Origin: Lentinula raphanica
Taxonomy: Eukaryota; Basidiomycota; Agaricomycetes; Agaricales; Omphalotaceae
Assembly (NCBI GenBank): GCA_027919835.1
Contig: JANVFP010000010.1
Location: 1-64,000, forward strand
Direction: 5' to 3'
DNA length: 64,000 nt
Shown: one piece after another, positions 42,076 through 52,064 of the stretch
Layout: each line of letters begins with the position of its first letter
Position numbering within the stretch: position 1 is the first letter of the stretch
Made by a program: the position numbers and the translations under genes
The notes under the pieces: generated by a model
What the model was told of the DNA's origin: nothing
Seen by the model: only the letters and a program-made list of their open reading frames with translations
Database searches by the model: none

Positions 42076-43594
42076 TCGGTCAATGGGATATGCCATACTT
42101 AGCTGAAGGCATCTTGATGCAATTCTTTCAATGGATAATCTTTCGGTCCTCCTCTCCAGCGTCGACGCCATCTTCCACCAACAGAAACGTCACCAGGAAG
42201 CGGCAGTGCTGCACAATTCGAGTCGGGAGCCGTCCAATTGCGAAGGCAAAGGCGAAGTTGGCTGAAGAGATCGAGAAATGCACATATAGAGTGGAAATGA
42301 TGGTGAGTGAGGGAAATTTGCCAAGCGAGATTCAGACGAACTCACCGATGGTCATAAGATAGTACGGAGCATGCCCTTGCTGCTGGCCGTCGCCTACGAA
42401 TCACTTTGAACATCCATGTCAATCAAACCCAATTGACTAATTGAACATAACGGATCTGAGGTTGTGCTTGCACTGAGATGAGGGTGTGAAGTCAATTGGG
42501 GGATAGGGACATGCACGCACAATCCAATGTCCAAAGCTTTTGAACCTTGATGGAGAAAGGACGATCTCAAAGAGAGATCTTGACGGATTCGCAACAAGCA
42601 AGAGCCCATGTTTCGTTCATCGCGGTGTTCTTCCGACCAAACTCGTCAGGTTGAGAGCATACAATCAACTCAAGATTGATGCACGTACGATGCAAAGAGA
42701 GAGGGACCATTGATCGGAGACCAAATTGACGAATGCCGCCGAGTTCTCCCATGAGCAGCAGGCACATCCGGGACGCGAGTTTAACAAGTAGGTATTTCAG
42801 CGGGGCTGGATCAATGGAAGACACATCTGGGATGCTTACTTAACCTCGACCTCTGTCTCGACAACCGCGTTCGGAAGTTCGTCTTTCGCTGTCCTCGTCC
42901 TCCATCATACCATTGGGAAGAAAACCCTGAGGAGAGCCTCTTTATTTCATTCTTCGAGCACTTGAGGTTCGATATCCGTCTGGGTATGTAGCAACTGGGA
43001 TTTGAAGGCAAGTATTCTGGGACTGAGGTCCGAGAAGAGAGCAACAGCAATATCGGATATGGCAAGTTGATGCATCAAAGGCCTTTGCTTTGGCGGTCAA
43101 GTCATGATGAGAGTATGAGAAGAAGAAGTAAAACGATGACGGAATGTTTATAGGCGCGTCGCGACGCGAACCACGTGACAAATTACGGCGAAAATCACAA
43201 GTCGATGAAGTCACCTCCTTGTTCATCAACCAGAACAGCACGTTCTAGCGGCGTAGAGCAAGCCTCGCGCACGTTGTCTGCCCATTCACTTCCAACAACC
43301 AGCTTTCAATTTCATGACTTAGCCTCCTTATTCCTCTCATCTAACTCACGCTTGAGTTCAATGTCTGCCTTGCATCCGGCTTCGTGTCAATATGGTGAGG
43401 TTTGGAAATTAGGTGAAGGGTTAGTACAGGGCGTATAAATGATACGAGGAACGATATGAGGAATAGGTATGTCCAATCAGCGCGTTGTAATCAGGTCAGA
43501 AGTCTAATGTCTGGAAAAGCTGTAACATCCCTATGCCATGCTCTGCAGGATAAGACGTCCGTCGTTCTCCCTTCTCTCTATGGCATGGAGAACC

Positions 43595-43634
43595 CAGCAG
43601 ACGCCCAGCCCCTCATCTAGGCAAGGCTCTGCTG
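43595..43634. repeat. 40-bp palindromic motif, copy 1
   Basis: CAGCAGA at one end and TCTGCTG at the other enclose CCCAGCCCCT and GGCAAGG. The same arrangement occurs at 49727-49765, 6 kb away. Confidence 0.6.
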
Positions 43635-44689
43635 GTGTTTATGGCCGCCTGACGCTCTTCACCCGCATCAAGAATGGAGTTCCACCCGGCTACCAAACAC
43701 TCATCACCCATTGTAGCCGGGTACCCTCTTTTTCAACCTCGACAGATTTTCTTCTTCTCCCGGTTCTCACCATTACCTCACACGAACGAGAAGCCGTTCT
43801 CCTTCCTTATGTTGTTCGTCTTAATCACCAGGCATATCCAAAGCCCAACGGCCTGTAGACCGTGTACCACTCCGTGTAAACGACATACACCGAGCGACGT
43901 CTCCCTCGAGAGCATCTTCTACATCATCAATCGATTTCCGTGCAACAGCTGGTAGTAGCGCTCAATAACAATAGCATCAAGGACCTCGCACCCCTCCGAA
44001 GAATGACGTTCTCCCTCTGCCCCGTAGTTACCTTCCAGTACATGTACCGGGTAGATGATTACGACCACTAGATAGCAACAACGCGAAAGACCAACTCGCC
44101 TCCTCGACAAGTTTCGAGTTCTCCTACGCCACGAATTGCCTTGATTCCGACTATGACACGCAACTCTTTATACATCGTTTCTTCGCCAGCAAACATAGGA
44201 TGGGACTTGAAGGAGGATGTTGACTCCGGCTGAAAAACTTGGACTACCTGAATCTTTTGAGATAGAAAATGCCAGGCTGTCTCCTCCATGCATCATACCA
44301 GATCATACCTGAATGATAGCGCTCTTAGATGTGAAGGCAATAAGATGCCTGTAAGATGTCATAGACAGAATCTTCGAACTATGTCAATGTTTAACTTTTG
44401 ACGTTGGTGTGCAGAATCCAGATATGTATATCAGTGATCGATATCATTATAAAATAAAGCGACAATATGAACTCAGAGTCATTATATTCGTGCAATAACA
44501 CTGTGATAATCTGATCCTACTTGCAATAATGAACCGCAATCCTTGCAGCTTGTTATCACACATTTCAGCATGTTATGGCTCCATTATTACACCAATAAAT
44601 GTGTGAACATTGTTACAACCAGTTATAATGTCTGTTACATGTTGTATTCCCATTATTTATTTGTGCTATTTTGCTGATGAAACGGTTCT

Positions 44690-46257
44690 GTCCTGTTCTC
44701 TCAACCTGGGAATCGTCTCGAGATATATCGTCGTCTCCTCCGTGCATGGCTCAACCCGGATATCGCCAAGAAACACTTCCATATCCAACGCGCAGAAACC
44801 AACAACTTCCTCAAGAAAGTCGTTGGCTCCAAGGATACAATGAGCATAATGGCCAGAAGGTAACTCGATTTGGTTTATTTTTCCTGCAGTTCTCATCGAA
44901 CGATTGACAGATACGCTGGATCGATTGCGATTCGACTTGCCTATGGCGATATCCCTACGGATAAGAAGGAAGAATTTGCTCAGATCGCTGATGAGCTTCT
45001 CGTAATCCAGAACCAAGGTGGCCAGCCAAGCCGTTGGCTTGTCAACTCGTTCCCTATCCGTGAGTCATTTGGATTTCATGGAAGGTTGAGAACAATGAGA
45101 AGTCATTAATGATCGTCTTGCTACTAGTGCGATTCGTTCCTGCTTGGTTCCCCGGCGCGCACTTCAAAAGATGGGCGTCCGAGACGCATATGAAGACCAA
45201 CGAGCTGATCAAGACACCTATCCAATTGATTCGTCAACAGATGGTACGCACTCAGTATTGAACTACTCAGATGTGGCTGAACAGTTTTTCTTATTACCAG
45301 TCCACGGGAGAAGCTGTGCCCTCCTTTGCAACCCATTTCCTCGAGAACACCGAAGAACTTATTCCCCATCGTTCAGATCGAGACGATATTGTTGCTTGTG
45401 CTGCTAACAGTTTCTATGCCGGTATGTCATTCTAAGTTTATTATTCCGACATTTCACCTACATATATTCTTGGTACAGCTGGAACGGAAACGACTTCGGG
45501 TTTTGTCGCCCTCTGTTTCCTTTTGCTCTCCTCACATCCCGAAATCCAACGGAAAGGTCAAGCCGAAATTGATGCGGTTGTTGGTACCGAGGCTTTGCCT
45601 ACTATATCGAACATCGCTCCGAACTGCCTTACATCGAATCTATTCTCAAGGAAGTCCATCGTTTCCATCCCGCCGCCCCACTTCTGTTCCATGCGACAAC
45701 CAACGATGACAATTACAAGGGGTATTTCATTCCGAAAGGCTGCACAGTCTATGCTAACATCTGGTACATACTTACACTTAAGGTAGACTTCAAGTGATAT
45801 AAGCTCAAATAACTATAGGCTCATGCTCCGTGACCCCGCTCATTACGCCGAACCCGAGGTCTTCAATCCCGATCGTTTTATGGTCGAATCCCCTCCTCCC
45901 GACCCTCGCAAGCTGACTTTCGGACTTGGTCGCAGGTTTGCCTGATCCCCTCAAATTGCTTGATACTTTTCTCATAATGAATCATAGGAACTGCCCTGGT
46001 CAACACGTTGGAGATGTTTCGCTTTGGCTAACTCTTGCTCGCACAATTGCTACTTGCAATATAAAATCGTGCACTATGGTCGACGGCAAGCCAATTGATG
46101 CATTGCACATCCCGTTCATGCAAGGCCTTGCCTCGTCAGTCCGATCTTCTCTTTCTTGCTTCGAAATTACTGAATCTCTAGCTACAGTGCACCTGAACCC
46201 TTCTATTGCGACGTTGAATATCGCTCTCAAGCGTACAGGGAAATGTTGGATCATTGA
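44690..46257 (+). pseudogene. Cytochrome P450, N-terminally truncated fragment
   Basis: Most of a fungal P450 without its first ~130 residues. It begins at RLEIYRRLLRAWLNPDIAKK (C-helix region), preceded in frame by a stop. Later blocks are the I-helix AGTETTSG (about 45478), the K-helix ExxR as KEVHR, and the heme loop FGLGRRNCPGQ (about 45917-45995, split by an intron) with the axial Cys. The C-terminus is REMLDH, stop 46257. Near 45601-45608 an extra AT shifts the frame between ALPT and the EHRSELPYIES block. With no N-terminus or membrane anchor and a frameshift, it should not give an active monooxygenase. Confidence 0.75.
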
Positions 46258-46649
46258 GATCCTGGTGTTTGCTGGCAAGTTGAGCCAGAGTAGAAGTTAC
46301 AATACCGCTACTACGGTACTGGGATATATAGAGACTAATAGAACCCGGTTTCAACGAACGATAGTGATCGAGTGATTTCAAGTGGTGTAGTTACAAGATA
46401 GAAATGGGGAGATAGTGAGTTTAACTAAGCCTTCGAGTTCAAGCTCGAAGTGTTTCAAGTTCACGAGCTAGCTAAGGTTCACTGAAGTGCGGACTCCTTA
46501 GTGTAGACGCGGGATGCATGTTCTAATCATTGATATCCTTGGGATCTGTTTGAATACATCCTTCCCGTAGGTTATGGTTATGGCGTTCTGGTCGATACAG
46601 GGACTCTGTGAGTGGCAATTATCCCCCTGGTTAGTCCAACTAACAATCG

Positions 46650-46960
46650 TTAGTGGAACTGGTGTTCACTTGCATCGTCGTTGGCAGGTCCATCCCCGAA
46701 GCCTATTGTAGGCAACGAAGTGCCCAACTCTGAAATATGGGCAGTCATGGGCAGATGGGCTAGTAAGAAATATGGTCAGCACAAAGTTTATGCTCTCCAC
46801 TGAAGTGGAGAACTAACTCACTCTACAGGGGACGTTCTTCACTTTCGTATTTTCAGTTGGCACTTTGTCGTCTTGAGCAGTCTTGAAACTACCCTCGACT
46901 TGTACGAGAAACGTTCGAAGACCTATGCCGGCCGCCCAACTTCCGCTATGTCAGAATTAG
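46650..46960 (+). pseudogene. Cytochrome P450, N-terminal fragment
   Basis: Starts at a possible acceptor (GGCAG) with PSPKPIVGNEVPNSEIW, the proline-rich hinge of a P450. It continues MGRWASKKYG, then a GT...AG intron, then DVLHFRIFSWHFVVLSS and LYEKRSKTYAGRPT, typical of the beta-1 and B-helix region. It ends at SEL with no further P450 exons. This is just the portion missing from the fragment at 44690-46257, yet it lies downstream of it on the same strand. It is a pseudogene or a rearranged locus. Confidence 0.65.
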
Positions 46961-48296
46961 TACGAACTTGGACGAGAGACTCGGAGTACGTTTGTTGCCT
47001 TTGACTGAACAGAATCATACCGATGATCAGAACTCAATTCGTCGGCCTGACGAAGAATTACAAACATCACGACTCATCGTACCAGTTGTGTTTTGATATT
47101 TTGGTTCGGAGGAGGATCGAAAGATTTAGGTCGTCGAAGCATCTGGCGGTTGTCAAATCTCAGTAACATCGACTAGCACTGTTGCATTTTCGCAATGATA
47201 ATCGATGTGTGCTGAAATTCCATACATGCCTCCTCGCTGTCATTCAACTCGCAACTCGAAATTTTCCCTCCCTCCCTCCCTCCCTCCCATTTCAATCTTG
47301 ACCTAGTGTTCTGTGACAGATAGGACACTCCAACTTTCATCTTATTGGAGCACAGTCGTTGTAAAAAAAGTGACTCGTTCTAATAACAGGAGTTGGATCA
47401 ATTCCGGGCCCTTGAGGTTGCCATGAAGCTGTTGGGCTAATGAACCTTGGTCTGTCATGTTAAACCCTCGATGATAGGAAGTGACTGACCAATACTCAAG
47501 GGAAGACGAACCACGTTCCTCCGTAGAGATTCAGGCAGAAGGTTTCTGAATCCCGATCAAGCTCATATGGGATCAAAAATTGCATCATCTGTCGCCGGTC
47601 TCAATGGAATTCGCGGTGCACGTGGCATGAACGCCCGTCTTCGATTTGAACTGCCACCATCGCACCAAGTTTTTGTCCTCCAAAGAATCAACAAGGGCAA
47701 CATGATTAGGACATTCGGATATTCCTCGAAAAGGGATGGACTCCGATTGTGCGTCTGTCATTTGACAAAGTATTACCAACATCATGGAGTATATTATAGG
47801 TGAATCGATTGAACTAGCCCCTTCAACTTGCTCATGACGCGTAAACCTCTTCCTCGAATAGAACCTTGATGGAAAAGAGAAACAGATTGAAACGAGAAAC
47901 AACAGTCGACAAGGCGCGCGTACACAAACTGAGGCTTTCAAGCACTCAGAAACACCGTTAAATGCTCCTTGAAAAAATACTTGAACTGATGTTACCCTGA
48001 AGGAAATCCGAAAACCTCTTTTTTCGGGAAACCCTCCTTTGCTTCATCAAGACTGCGCCCAAATGAGGACACAGCGGTGGTTTCTCATGCATACAAGTGT
48101 ATGTAATTCGAAAAAACGGTTCAACCAATCAATCAATGATGTCGAGACAGATAATTTCCTTTGTGAGACTCGAGCTCGCAGCCATTGGGGTATATGACAA
48201 TCTTCGAGGCCGGGCTCGTTTAGGCTTTGTTTTTGACTGCTCTTGCTTTGTCTTCAATGAAATCACTTGCCTAGCATCAATTTTCATCTTCATCCG
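46961..48296. other. Gene-poor region
   Basis: No supported gene. A CTCC microsatellite lies at about 47264-47286. The ORFs near 47567-47941 on both strands are mutual shadows and neither shows a domain. Confidence 0.45.
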
Positions 48297-48420
48297 GACT
48301 GATTCCATCGACTGCAACCGATAAATCTTTCTCAAATCCCTTCTTCGCCCATCCGACAAGTTACCATCGTAATCGCTCTACGCGCCTTCTCAAGTTTGCT
48401 CAATATCGCCGTCTAACACA
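48297..48420 (+). repeat. Copy of GIY-YIG gene upstream DNA (segment Q)
   Basis: About 124 bp beginning GGACTGATTCCATCGACTGC and ending GCCGTCTAACAC. It is a diverged duplicate of 50094-50216, which lies just upstream of the GIY-YIG gene. Confidence 0.75.
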
Positions 48421-48960
48421 GTTTACTATACCCGGCTTCTTGTTTGCCGAGCTAGTGCTTAGGCGGCAGAGCGGCATCTAAACACAAACTGTACCTTTAT
48501 TCTGGATTCACACGCATCTTCTCTTTCATCCCTCTTCCTCTCACCACCTCGTTCTCAACATATCGGGATCACCGGGGCCACATTCAAGACTGGGAGAGGA
48601 CAAGGACAAAGAGAAGGAGAAGGAGAAGGAGAAGGCGGAACAGGGAAGGAGAAGACGGAGCAGGGAAGGAGAAGACAGACCAAGGAAGGACGATGAATAC
48701 CAGAAAGTGACAAAGACATGGCGGTGAATACACGTACGTTGCTCCTCAAATTGAACTGTACCTATCCTTTTATATGCTCCCATCTCACAGGCACACTTTG
48801 TTCTCAACCACACTACTCACTCCCTCACAAGCTCTCCTTTCTCCCTCTTCCTCTCCTCTATCTCTCTCTCCCTCTCCTCTATCTCCATCTCAACCTCACA
48901 CCGAGGAACGAGGCAACAAAACAACGAAACGACGAGGCAACGGAATGATGAAACGATGAA

Positions 48961-49053
48961 ACGTTGAACCAACGAAGCGACGAAATGACGGACGTTGAAC
49001 CAACGAAGCGACGAAATAACGGACGTTGAACCAACGAAGCGACGAAATGACGA
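48961..49053. repeat. 31-bp minisatellite, three copies
   Basis: Units start at 48961, 48992 and 49023 with ACGTTGAACCAACGAAGCGA and differ by one or two bases. Flanking DNA carries shorter ACGAAAC/ACGAGGC units. Confidence 0.88.
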
Positions 49054-49234
49054 GCAACAAGGAATACCTCAAGGAATGAGGCAACGCAAGGTGACTTGTC
49101 AATGAAACGTGAGCTCAAATCCATGTGCAATCTGCCATTTTCACCTCATAACTTACTACGCTTTGACAAGACTCGAGGTCTCAAGTAAACAACACCTTCT
49201 TCTGCCTCCACCCCCACTTCTTCCTCCAGTCCTT

Positions 49235-49430
49235 TGAACACCCTATGACGAAGCGACGACAATGACGAAGCGACGACAATGACAAAGCAACAAGGACGAA
49301 GCAACGATAACGATGAAGCGACGACAACGATGAAGCGACAACAACGATGAAGCGACAACAACGATGAAGCGGCAACAATGACAAAGCGGCAACAGCGACA
49401 AAGCAGCAACGGCGACGAATCAGCAACAAC
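49235..49430. repeat. AAGCGACGACAATGACG-type minisatellite
   Basis: About a dozen imperfect units of 15-18 bp built from GAAGCGACAACAACGAT and relatives. Confidence 0.8.
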
Positions 49431-49493
49431 ATAAATGAGGACAGGGAGCACAAGCACGCACACGTTATAGTCATATGAGCCCATTCCTTGCTC

Positions 49494-49632
49494 TCTCGCA
49501 TCCCCGCTCTCTCGCATCCTCGCTCCCTCGCATCCTCGCTCCCTCGCATCCTCGCTCCCTCGCATCCTCGCTCTCTTGCATCCTCGCTCCCTCACATCCT
49601 CGCACTCTCGCATCCCCGCTCTCTTGCATCTT
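49494..49632. repeat. 16-bp minisatellite CTCGCTCCCTCGCATC
   Basis: Eight to nine copies of a 16-bp unit. Some copies have CTCTTGCATC or CACATC variants. All frames are open, giving spurious Arg/Glu- or Ser/Pro-rich ORFs. Confidence 0.88.
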
Positions 49633-49726
49633 ATTCTCCTAACAGAAGTGGTTTGTATGAGCTAGAATAGTGAATTATATGAAGATCATTGGTGTATAAC
49701 ATGTGCTCTGAAGCTCCTGCAAGAGC

Positions 49727-49765
49727 CAGCAGAAGCCCAGCCCCTCCATAGGCAAGGCTCTGCTA
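49727..49765. repeat. 40-bp palindromic motif, copy 2
   Basis: Matches 43595-43634. Here the stem is longer: TGCAAGAGC on the left pairs with GCTCTTGCA on the right, around CAGCAGA...TCTGCT. Confidence 0.62.
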
Positions 49766-49789
49766 GCTCTTGCAGCATTCTATCAAGGA

Positions 49790-49940
49790 GACCCGACTGC
49801 AACCCGACCACAACCCGACTTTGAAAAACCCGGCACCCGCCAAGGTCGGGTACCCGACACCCGGGGTCTCGGGTACGGGTTTGGCCGGGTCCCGGGTCGG
49901 GTTGGCTCTAGGAGCACCCGACCCGACCCGAGCCAAACAC
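49790..49940. repeat. ACCCG/CGGGT-dense block
   Basis: At least a dozen ACCCG or CGGGT pentamers in about 150 bp. The ACCCGA orientation comes first, then CGGGT, then ACCCGACCCGACCCG. It is not a telomere repeat of the usual TTAGGG type. It may be a hairpin-forming end of a mobile element. Confidence 0.65.
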
Positions 49941-49952
49941 TACTAACACTTG

Positions 49953-50394
49953 CTTCAAATTTGATCTTCAAACTGATCACGTCGTCTGCAAAGGTATGCA
50001 AGTTCTTCCCTCATTCTTTCCCCACGCATCCAAGGATAGTGGCTTGTACCCCGTTCGGAACTGTGTTGCCTAACATCGATTTATCTTCGTTCGGACTGGT
50101 TCCATCGACTGCAACCGGTAAATATTTCTCAAATCCTTTTTTCGCCCATCCAACAACTTACCATCGTCATCGGTCTACGCGCCTTCTCAAGTTTTCTCAA
50201 CATCCTCGTCTAACACCCGCTTCAAGTTTGATCTTTAAACTGATCACGTCGTCCGCAAAGGTATGCAAGTCCTTCCTTCATTTGTTCCCCACACGTCCAA
50301 GGATGGTGGCTTATCCCCCACATCCTCTTTTCGAGTTCCCTTAATATCTCCGTCTCACGCCCCTTCGAATCCACCGCCGATTTTCCATCCCAAG
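49953..50394 (+). promoter_or_regulatory. Duplicated upstream region of the GIY-YIG gene
   Basis: Segment P (CTTCAAATTTGATCTTCAAA, then CTGATCACGTCGTC and GCAAAGGTATGCAAGT) occurs at 49953-50080 and again at 50218-50340. Segment Q lies between them and also at 48297. The ATG of the GIY-YIG gene follows at 50395. Promoter or leader function is inferred from position. Confidence 0.5.
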
Positions 50395-50899
50395 ATGGCG
50401 AAACGGTCTCGTTCCAGATTGCGCGCTGTATACGCGTCGCGGATATTACGCCCAACGTCGCCCGCGGATGGCCCAGGCTTCATCTACGCCTTCCTGGACG
50501 ATGGTTGCCGATGGAAGATCGGCATGACGAGGGACTTTACTAGACGTCAAGCAGAATGGAATAGGAGCTGCCCTTGTGGTGCAAGGGTGTGGATGCCTCC
50601 AATCGCCGTTACGAGGCGACGCAGAATGGGTAAAGTCGATTTTGTTCATCTGCAGTTTTCTAATCTTTCCTCAGAGTCGTTAGCACACATTTTACTGGAG
50701 ATGCAGTGTACCGATAGGCCTCGACTTCATTGTCCCCATTGTACGTGGTATTATCTCCACTGAGAGATGCTCCACTTACAAACGCTCCGAACTATTAGGT
50801 CGCAGGGATCACATCGAAATTTTCACTTTTCCTATGAGAGGGTTGGCCGCTTGGAGGGCGATCATTCTTCCGGTGCTAAATATGGCTGCGGGAGTGTGA
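50395..50899 (+). CDS. GIY-YIG-type (T5orf172/Mug113-like) domain protein
   Basis: A small protein of about 133 residues in three exons: 50395-50629, 50675-50740 and 50799-50899. It begins MAKRSRSRLRAVYA. The core GFIYAFLDDGCRWKIGMTRD matches the GIY-YIG-like start of the T5orf172 family, where YIY is replaced by FIY and the Lys-Ile-Gly-Met strand follows. Next come RRQAEWNRSCPCGARVWMPP, ESLAHILLEM and CPHC, continuing after the intron with RRDHIEIFTFP. The catalytic-type Arg and Glu of GIY-YIG nucleases (RRQAEW and LLLEM-like positions) are present. Mushroom genomes hold many such short proteins of unknown role. Nuclease activity is unproven. Confidence 0.8.
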
Positions 50900-52064
50900 G
50901 GTATGTGTCCTTAACGTTTTCAAAACTTTTGACTGAACTTCTGTATTAGTTATAAGGACATGGGCACTCGTACTATCAGATGTATTGATTCAGCATAATC
51001 ACTAGTCCCGAATTTGAACTGCGCATCAGCCTACAAAACCTGAGAATGTTACGACCGCCGTAAGATACGTGCTCCATTTACTCAATATGCTCCTCTGTTA
51101 AGGCAGTTATTAGACTGCAAGGCATCATATTCAAGAGTAGATCTCTGAAAAAGGCCATGCAACGTAGAAGCCTGGTATGTAATCGTTTTCGTGCGCTTGA
51201 ACACCCTGATGTTCAATCAAGATTGCAGGCATAACGGGAACAAAAGCTTGGCGCTGAGAGGGAGGACGGGGCCATAAAGGGTGGATGGGATAAAAGAGAG
51301 AGGACTGGGTATACGTAGACGATGAACAGAAACAGAGTCGAATGGAAAGGGAAGACAAAATAAAACGCAATGTCACAAACCTTGGTGTATATGTCTCCTG
51401 AATCATGTACTTGCCCAGAACCGATCGGATGAGCGACCGCTTCGACTCCCTACGAAGCGTCCCTTTCATTGCCCAACGGTCGACTGCCACTTCGTCCGAC
51501 GAATGTCGAATCAACTCCCGATCAATGACCATTCAGCGTCCATTTTGTTTCTCAGGCAAATAAGATAAGCTTTTTCGAGCGATATTGATAAGGAATAATA
51601 ATATTTTTTGCCCCCGATAAGTCTTATCGTTTTCCTTTGATCCATAAATGGATATATATAGTAAATTTCGTTCTCGGTTTCTCCGGATACCGGACATTCT
51701 ATTCCTGAGATATCCAGTAGCTTTCACACGGGATAGGGATATTCATTTTCAAGGCCGGGATCGCATGGACCTCGGAATGATAATCTTATTATTTTTCATT
51801 GCCGGGTTCGTGCGGCATATGGTATATATATCGAGCGATTCTCACAACGATTATTATTAACTATATTCCTTTTTGATTTCCTTATATGTATCGCAGGTAT
51901 ATTATAGGTTCTGCCGTAGTGTATCATCAATGAATTCTGATAAGATATGGCGGACTTTGAATTAGCTTCTCTTCGAGACTTCGACGGTCAACGGTCGAAA
52001 GTTCTCAATTTCTCTTCTTTCCCGACTACCACCCACCATCACTTGGCCGCTTATCATAGAAACG
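50900..52064. other. Intergenic, nothing recognised
   Basis: No supported gene. An AT-rich stretch around 51540-51920 contains TATATATA runs and may belong to the CK2 beta promoter side. Confidence 0.5.

Larger units (their letters stand above)
41203..44689. other. Gene-poor region
   Basis: About 3.5 kb without a gene I can support. Candidate frames at 42012-42362 (plus) and 42811-43241 (minus) lack splice support and homology. The region holds a degenerate 74-bp tandem repeat (41930-42075) and a palindromic motif at 43595-43634 that recurs at 49727. Confidence 0.45.

Noticed and set aside
43538..44289. Possible missing N-terminus of the P450 at 44690
   Set aside because: None of the frames shows the proline hinge or B-helix blocks. 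Those are found instead downstream at 46650.
48541..48959. Ser/Leu/Pro-rich ORFs on both strands
   Set aside because: They overlie purine- or pyrimidine-rich low-complexity DNA, lack splice support, and mirror each other.
48961..49053. CRISPR-like array
   Set aside because: Units abut without unique spacers; this is a minisatellite in a eukaryotic genome.
49146..49613. Arg/Glu-rich 155-residue ORF
   Set aside because: Produced by minisatellites that are open in several frames; no unique protein sequence.
49790..49940. Telomere-like repeat
   Set aside because: The pentamer ACCCG is not the fungal TTAGGG repeat, occurs in both orientations and is internal.
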